From CAUUFM01 sp041844335 (lineage in GTDB: Bacteria > Bacillota > Clostridia > Lachnospirales > Lachnospiraceae), in assembly GCA_041844335.1 (NCBI GenBank), contig JBGZAX010000082.1:1-11088 (forward strand): a stretch of DNA of 11,088 nt. Reading direction: 5' to 3'. A model generated the notes under the pieces. The model worked only from the letters and a program-made list of their open reading frames with translations. It had not been told where the DNA came from and made no database searches. A program made the position numbers and the translations under genes. Positions 7,599 to 11,088 of this stretch are shown one piece after another; positions within the stretch are counted from its first letter, which is position 1; each line of letters starts with the position of its first letter.

Positions 7599-7608
7599 AG
7601 ATTTAGTG

Positions 7609-8445
7609 ATGAAGGTTGGAGTAATTGGAGCAGGAACAATGGGATCAGGTATCGCTCAGGCATTTGCCCAGACTGAGGGTTATGAAGTATGTTTATGTGA
7701 TATAAACAATGATTTTGCAGCAAGAGGTAAGGAAAAAATAGCTGCAGGACTTAACAAAATGGTAGAAAAGGGCAAAATGGATAAGGCTGTGGTTGATAAG
7801 ATAGTATCTAAGATTACTACAGGGACAAAGGATATTTGTACGGATTGTGATTTGATTGTTGAGGCGGCTTTAGAGGTGATGGACGTTAAAAAGCAGACAT
7901 TTAAGGAGCTGCAGTCTATCTGCAAAAAGGATTGTATTTTTGCTACAAACACATCTTCTTTATCTATAACTGAGATAGGAAACGGATTGGACAGACCTGT
8001 AATCGGAATGCATTTCTTTAATCCAGCACCTGTTATGAAGCTTATTGAGGTTATTGCCGGACTTAACACACCGAAGGATATAGTTGAAAAAATTAAGAAA
8101 ATTTCTGAAGAAATCGGAAAGACTCCTGTAGAAGTTAATGAGGGTGCCGGATTTGTAGTAAATAGAATATTAATTCCTATGATTAACGAGGCAGTTGGTA
8201 TCCTGGCAGATGGAATAGCTGATGCCGAGGGTATTGATACTGCTATGAAACTTGGCGCAAATCACCCGATGGGACCTTTAGCCTTAGGTGATTTAATCGG
8301 TCTTGATATCTGTCTTGCTATTATGGAGGTTTTATTTAACGAAACCGGAGATCCTAAGTACAGACCGCATCCATTATTAAGAAAGATGGTAAGAGGCGGC
8401 AAATTAGGAAGAAAAACAGGCGAAGGCTTTCACAGTTATAAATAA
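7609..8445 (+). CDS. hbd: 3-hydroxybutyryl-CoA dehydrogenase
   Basis: Hbd reduces acetoacetyl-CoA to (S)-3-hydroxybutyryl-CoA, the first reductive step from acetyl-CoA units toward butyrate, normally with NADH. The 278-residue product has the Rossmann motif GVIGAGTMGSGIAQ (GxGxxG at 7-12) and D31 at the end of the second strand, consistent with NADH preference. Residues equivalent to the known active site are S117 in NTSSLS, H135 in MHFFNPAPVMKLIEVI, E147 in the same block and N185 in VVNRILIPMINEA. The C-terminal domain ends GGKLGRKTGEGFHSYK as in clostridial enzymes. Length is typical (about 280). It stands alone, with its own promoters and terminator, rather than in the usual crt-bcd-etfBA-hbd cluster. 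A wider fatty-acid 3-hydroxyacyl-CoA dehydrogenase role is possible but less likely in this context. Confidence 0.94.
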   Translation: MKVGVIGAGTMGSGIAQAFAQTEGYEVCLCDINNDFAARGKEKIAAGLNKMVEKGKMDKAVVDKIVSKITTGTKDICTDCDLIVEAALEVMDVKKQTFKELQSICKKDCIFATNTSSLSITEIGNGLDRPVIGMHFFNPAPVMKLIEVIAGLNTPKDIVEKIKKISEEIGKTPVEVNEGAGFVVNRILIPMINEAVGILADGIADAEGIDTAMKLGANHPMGPLALGDLIGLDICLAIMEVLFNETGDPKYRPHPLLRKMVRGGKLGRKTGEGFHSYK

Positions 8446-8470
8446 TTAAGTCTAAATTACTTTTAAATAT

Positions 8471-8510
8471 ACATAAGACTGCCGTTATCAGGCAGTCTTA
8501 TGTGATTTTT
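8471..8510 (+). terminator. Intrinsic terminator of hbd
   Basis: A perfect 13-base stem, ACATAAGACTGCC (8471-8483) with GGCAGTCTTATGT (8491-8503), closes a seven-base loop and is followed by GATTTTT. It begins 25 bases after the hbd stop and is the clearest terminator in the window. It isolates hbd from pta. Confidence 0.9.
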
Positions 8511-8512
8511 CT

Positions 8513-8536
8513 GCTTTGATAATTTATTATCAAAGC
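8513..8536 (+). repeat. 24-base inverted repeat upstream of pta
   Basis: GCTTTGATAAT (8513-8523) and ATTATCAAAGC (8526-8536) are perfect reverse complements separated by TT. There is no T-run after it, and the arms almost meet, which fits a dimeric repressor or activator site better than a terminator. It overlaps the possible pta -35. TTTGAT/ATCAAA half-sites recall MarR-type boxes such as FabT, but the spacing differs, so no regulator is named. Confidence 0.55.
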
Positions 8537-8544
8537 CTTGTAAA
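8516..8544 (+). promoter_or_regulatory. Possible pta-ackA promoter
   Basis: TTGATA (8516-8521, five of six) and TGTAAA (8539-8544, four of six) have a 17-base spacer and would start RNA near 8551, ahead of GGAGG at 8558-8562. The -35 lies in the inverted repeat. The match is moderate. The perfect TATAAT at 8552-8557 is too close to the ATG unless the mRNA is leaderless. Confidence 0.35.
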
Positions 8545-8568
8545 TTAAAATTATAATGGAGGGATAAA

Positions 8569-9594
8569 ATGAGCTTTATTGACGATTTAAAAGTAAGAGC
8601 TAAAGAGAATAAAAAAAGAATAGTATTGCCGGAGTCCGAGGATTTGAGAATTTATCAAGCAGCTGTAGAGGCTACAAAGCAGGGAATAGCAGATATCATA
8701 ATTATCGGAAGTGAAGAAGAGATAAAGAACAATTCTAACGGACTTGATCTGACGGGGGTCACTATAATTGATCCTGCCACTTATGAAAAGACACCCGACT
8801 ATGTTAAGGAATTTTATGAGCTTAGAAAAACAAAGGGAATGACTCCGAGAAATGCCACGAATATTATGTTCAACGACTATCCTACATTTGGCGTAATGAT
8901 GGTTAAAATGGGTGATGCAGACGGAATGGTATCGGGAGCTTGCCACTCTTCAGCCGACACATTAAGACCTTGTCTGCAAATATTGAAAACAAAGCCTAAT
9001 ACAAAGCTTGTGTCTGCTTTTTTCTTAATGATAGTGCCTAACTGTGATTATGGACAGAGCGGAACATTCATATTCGCTGACTGCGGTTTAAATCAGCATC
9101 CTAATGCTGAAGAGCTTGCTGAAATTGCTATTTCATCGGCTGATACGTTTATAAATCTTGTGGGAGAAGAGGCTTATGTGGCTATGCTTTCACATTCTAC
9201 AAAGGGCAGTGCAAGCCATCCTGATGTTGAAAAGGTGGAAGAGGCTACCAGAATAGCACATAAATCAAGACCCGATCTTATAATTGACGGTGAATTGCAG
9301 TCTGATGCCGCTATAGTTCCAAGCGTTGCTTCAAGCAAGGCTCCGGGAAGTAAGGTGGCAGGTAGAGCGAATGTTCTTGTATTCCCGGATCTTGATGCCG
9401 GAAATATAGGATACAAGCTTGTACAAAGATTAGGACACGCAGAGGCATACGGTCCTATAACACAGGGTATATTAAAGCCCGTGAACGATCTGTCAAGAGG
9501 CTGCAGCTACGAGGATATTGTGGGTGTTATTGCCATTACGGCGGTTCAGGCTCAGATAGATGATCAGAATGCAAAGGACGATTTTACAAATTAA
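8569..9594 (+). CDS. pta: Phosphate acetyltransferase
   Basis: Pta converts acetyl-CoA and phosphate to acetyl phosphate and CoA, the first step of acetate formation. The 341-residue protein is the short, single-domain class without the N-terminal regulatory region of enteric Pta. Family marks include RIVLPESEDLR, DADGMVSGACHSSADTLRP, GQSGTFIFADCGLN, LSHSTKGSA, DGELQSDAA, SKVAGRANVLVFPDLDAGNIGYKL and GPITQGILKPVNDLSRGCS. S309 and R310 fall at the numbering of the catalytic pair described in the Methanosarcina enzyme. GGAGG at 8558-8562 lies six bases before the ATG. ackA follows after 24 bases, so the two form an operon. Phosphate butyryltransferase is a related alternative, but the length, these motifs and the ackA partner favour acetate. 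Confidence 0.95.
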   Translation: MSFIDDLKVRAKENKKRIVLPESEDLRIYQAAVEATKQGIADIIIIGSEEEIKNNSNGLDLTGVTIIDPATYEKTPDYVKEFYELRKTKGMTPRNATNIMFNDYPTFGVMMVKMGDADGMVSGACHSSADTLRPCLQILKTKPNTKLVSAFFLMIVPNCDYGQSGTFIFADCGLNQHPNAEELAEIAISSADTFINLVGEEAYVAMLSHSTKGSASHPDVEKVEEATRIAHKSRPDLIIDGELQSDAAIVPSVASSKAPGSKVAGRANVLVFPDLDAGNIGYKLVQRLGHAEAYGPITQGILKPVNDLSRGCSYEDIVGVIAITAVQAQIDDQNAKDDFTN

Positions 9595-9618
9595 CAGTTA
9601 ACCTAAAAGGAGAGATAA

Positions 9619-10812
9619 ATGAAAATTTTAGTAATAAATTGCGGCAGCTCATCCCTGAAATTTCAGCTAATCGACACTGATAGCGGAGCGGTACACGCAA
9701 AGGGATTGTGCGAAAGAATTGCTATTGACGGCAGCAGAATAGTTTATACTCCTATGGGAAAGGATAAGATAACAAGAGAATTCCCTATGCCAAGCCACAA
9801 CGAGGCTATCAAGATAGTTTTAGATTCTTTATTAGATAAAGAAATCGGTGTAATTAAGAGTATGGACGAGATAGGAGCTGTCGGACATAGAATAGTCCAC
9901 GGCGGAGAGCACTTTAAGAGTTCTGCCTTAATTGATGATGCTTTTATTAAGGCTGTGGAAGAGGTATCCGATCTTGCACCGTTACACAATCCTGCAAATT
10001 TGATAGGAATTAATGCTTGCAGAAAGCTCATGCCGAATACACCTATGGTGGGTGTGTTTGATACGGCTTTCCATCAGACAATGCCGGAAAAGGCTTATCT
10101 GTACGGTCTAAGCTATGATTATTATAAGAAATACAAGGTTAGAAGATACGGTTTCCATGGAACGTCTCACGCTTTTGTGTCAAAGGAGGCTGCAAAAGTA
10201 GCCGGTCTTGATATCAATAATTCAAAAATTATTGTTTGTCACTTGGGAAACGGAGCATCTATAAGTGCGGTATTAGATGGAAAATCTGTGGATACCTCAA
10301 TGGGACTTACTCCGCTTGAGGGATTAATAATGGGAACAAGATCAGGAGATCTTGATCCTGCTATATTAAAATATCTTGCCGATAAGGAAAACCTGAGTTT
10401 GGAACAGGTGACCGATATTTTGAATAAAAAATCGGGTGTTCTTGGTTTGTCAGAGTACAGCAGTGACTTTGTGGATCTTGAAAACGGCTTTGAAAACGGA
10501 GATGAGGGCAGTGTCAGAGCTGTAAATGCATTCTGCTACAGAATAGCAAAGTATGTCGGTGCTTATGTTGCTGCTATGAACGGAGTAGATGCAATAGCAT
10601 TTACGGCGGGTATTGGAGAAAACAGCTCGCACATAAGAGCGGAGGTCTGTAAATATTTAGGATATTTGGGAATTAATATTGATGCCGAAAAAAACAAGAA
10701 ACGTGGAGAAAATATTATCATATCTACTGCCGAATCCAAGATAAAGGCTATGATAATTCCCACAAATGAAGAACTGGCAATAGCTCAGGAAACACTTGCT
10801 TTAGTAAAATAA
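9619..10812 (+). CDS. ackA: Acetate kinase
   Basis: AckA transfers phosphate from acetyl phosphate to ADP, giving acetate and ATP by substrate-level phosphorylation in the cytoplasm. The 397-residue product is full length for the ASKHA-fold family. Visible motifs are VINCGSSSLKFQL, GHRIVHGGE, APLHNPANL, FDTAFHQTMP, RRYGFHGTSH, HLGNGASI, MGLTPLEGLIMGTRSGDLDP and FTAGIGENS. N7, R91, D148, H180, R241 and E384 all fall at the positions known for the Methanosarcina enzyme active site. Butyrate kinase is shorter and lacks several of these blocks. AAAAGGAG at 9605-9612 stands six bases before the ATG. No promoter is seen in the 24-base gap, so expression should follow pta. The terminator at 10862 closes the operon. 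Confidence 0.97.
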   Translation: MKILVINCGSSSLKFQLIDTDSGAVHAKGLCERIAIDGSRIVYTPMGKDKITREFPMPSHNEAIKIVLDSLLDKEIGVIKSMDEIGAVGHRIVHGGEHFKSSALIDDAFIKAVEEVSDLAPLHNPANLIGINACRKLMPNTPMVGVFDTAFHQTMPEKAYLYGLSYDYYKKYKVRRYGFHGTSHAFVSKEAAKVAGLDINNSKIIVCHLGNGASISAVLDGKSVDTSMGLTPLEGLIMGTRSGDLDPAILKYLADKENLSLEQVTDILNKKSGVLGLSEYSSDFVDLENGFENGDEGSVRAVNAFCYRIAKYVGAYVAAMNGVDAIAFTAGIGENSSHIRAEVCKYLGYLGINIDAEKNKKRGENIIISTAESKIKAMIIPTNEELAIAQETLALVK

Positions 10813-10820
10813 AATTTTTC

Positions 10821-10852
10821 AAAAACCCCGGATAGATTTATCTTGGATTTTT
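10821..10852 (+). terminator. Imperfect hairpin after ackA
   Basis: AAAAACCCCGGATA (10821-10834) can fold on TATCTTGGATTTTT (10839-10852), pairing AAAAA/TTTTT, CC/GG and GATA/TATC with three internal mismatches and loop GATT. T-rich sequence follows. It may be a weak first terminator ahead of the stronger one. Confidence 0.4.
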
Positions 10853-10861
10853 ATATTTATT

Positions 10862-10899
10862 TCATCAGATAAAAGTTAAATTTTATCTGATGATTTTTA
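10862..10899 (+). terminator. Intrinsic terminator of pta-ackA
   Basis: A perfect 13-base stem, TCATCAGATAAAA (10862-10874) with TTTTATCTGATGA (10881-10893), has a six-base loop and is followed by TTTTTA. It is AT-rich but long. It begins 49 bases after the ackA stop. Confidence 0.8.
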
Positions 10900-10914
10900 T
10901 TATATACGGACTTT

Positions 10915-10935
10915 AATTATAAACGGTTTATAATT
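10915..10935 (+). repeat. 21-base palindrome downstream of ackA
   Basis: AATTATAAAC (10915-10924) and GTTTATAATT (10926-10935) are perfect reverse complements around a single G. The one-base centre cannot make a stable loop without opening the stem, so a protein-binding site is more likely than an RNA hairpin. It stands about 100 bases before the promoter at the right edge. The rest of the 10936-11038 stretch holds no gene; a 12-base perfect palindrome, AGTAAATTTACT, is at 10984-10995. Confidence 0.45.
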
Positions 10936-11038
10936 TTGATACTCTGTCAATGATTGACTATACAAAGGTAAATCTTCGACATGAGTAAATTTACTATACC
11001 ATATTGAGCAATTTTAATAAAAAAAATAAAAATTATAG

Positions 11039-11066
11039 TTGATTTTTACTAAAAATGTGATATAAT
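11039..11066 (+). promoter_or_regulatory. Strong extended -10 promoter facing out of the window
   Basis: TTGATT (11039-11044), a 16-base spacer, and TATAAT (11061-11066) preceded by TGA at 11058-11060 give an extended -10 promoter. The -10 lies inside GTGATATAATCAC (11057-11069), an inverted repeat with five-base arms, so it may also hold an operator. The gene served lies beyond 11088. In many clostridia the DUF177-rpmF pair follows ackA; that is only a guess here. Confidence 0.65.
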
Positions 11067-11088
11067 CACTAAGACAATTAAATAAAAT

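Noticed and set aside
7564..7608. TTG start extending hbd by 15 codons
   Set aside because: The extension lies upstream of the ribosome binding site and over the promoter, and the added residues (MVIIIIFLTQ...) are unlike the family N-terminus.
8539..8557. TTGTAA followed by a perfect TATAAT just before pta
   Set aside because: The spacing is only seven bases, and a start from this TATAAT would fall inside the ribosome binding site. It is not a normal promoter pair unless the mRNA is leaderless.
8569..10812. Phosphate butyryltransferase and butyrate kinase, given the neighbouring hbd
   Set aside because: Lengths and active-site blocks match Pta and AckA, including six AckA residues at the exact expected numbers.
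10954..10982. TTGACT as a -35 box downstream of ackA
   Set aside because: No acceptable -10 lies 16 to 18 bases downstream. The GTCAA/TTGAC pair around it is short enough to be chance.

Overview
The window looks like a chromosomal segment of a low-GC Gram-positive anaerobe of the Clostridia, most likely a Lachnospiraceae-type fermenter. The reasons are AT-rich DNA, strong AAGGAG-type ribosome binding sites, the translation-gene order infB-rbfA-nrnA-truB-ribF, and fermentation genes hbd, pta and ackA. The family-level call is inference from gene content; no 16S or marker comparison was possible. Every gene is on the + strand.

Region 1 (1-6193) is a tight operon: infB (IF-2, cut at the left edge), rbfA, nrnA (DHH/DHHA1 phosphoesterase), truB, ribF and a small MmcQ/YjbR-like gene. 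Gaps are 1 to 21 bases, which suggests co-transcription and partial translational coupling. The first four products serve translation initiation, ribosome maturation, nanoRNA turnover and tRNA pseudouridylation. ribF makes FMN and FAD.

Region 2 (6194-7608) holds galE, the UDP-glucose/UDP-galactose 4-epimerase, with its own leader. It is followed by a 293-base AT-rich spacer containing two good sigma-A-type promoters, a small hairpin, and a repeated AACCATTTG element. One copy of that element forms a palindrome between the -35 and -10 of the promoter nearest hbd.

Region 3 (7609-10893) is central fermentation. hbd (3-hydroxybutyryl-CoA dehydrogenase) stands alone, closed by a very good intrinsic terminator. 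pta and ackA then form a two-gene operon that converts acetyl-CoA to acetate with ATP formation, closed by an AT-rich terminator. A 24-base inverted repeat lies just upstream of pta. hbd consumes NADH on the butyrate branch while pta-ackA yields ATP on the acetate branch, so the block joins the two sides of the redox and energy balance.

Region 4 (10894-11088) has no gene. It carries several short perfect palindromes and ends with a strong extended -10 promoter facing right, presumably for a gene just outside the window.

The genes are all recognisable housekeeping families, and I see no convincing undescribed multi-gene system, CRISPR array, mobile element, tRNA or rRNA. The parts most worth checking are non-coding: the operator-like repeats before hbd and pta, the palindromes after ackA, and some departures from consensus in RibF.
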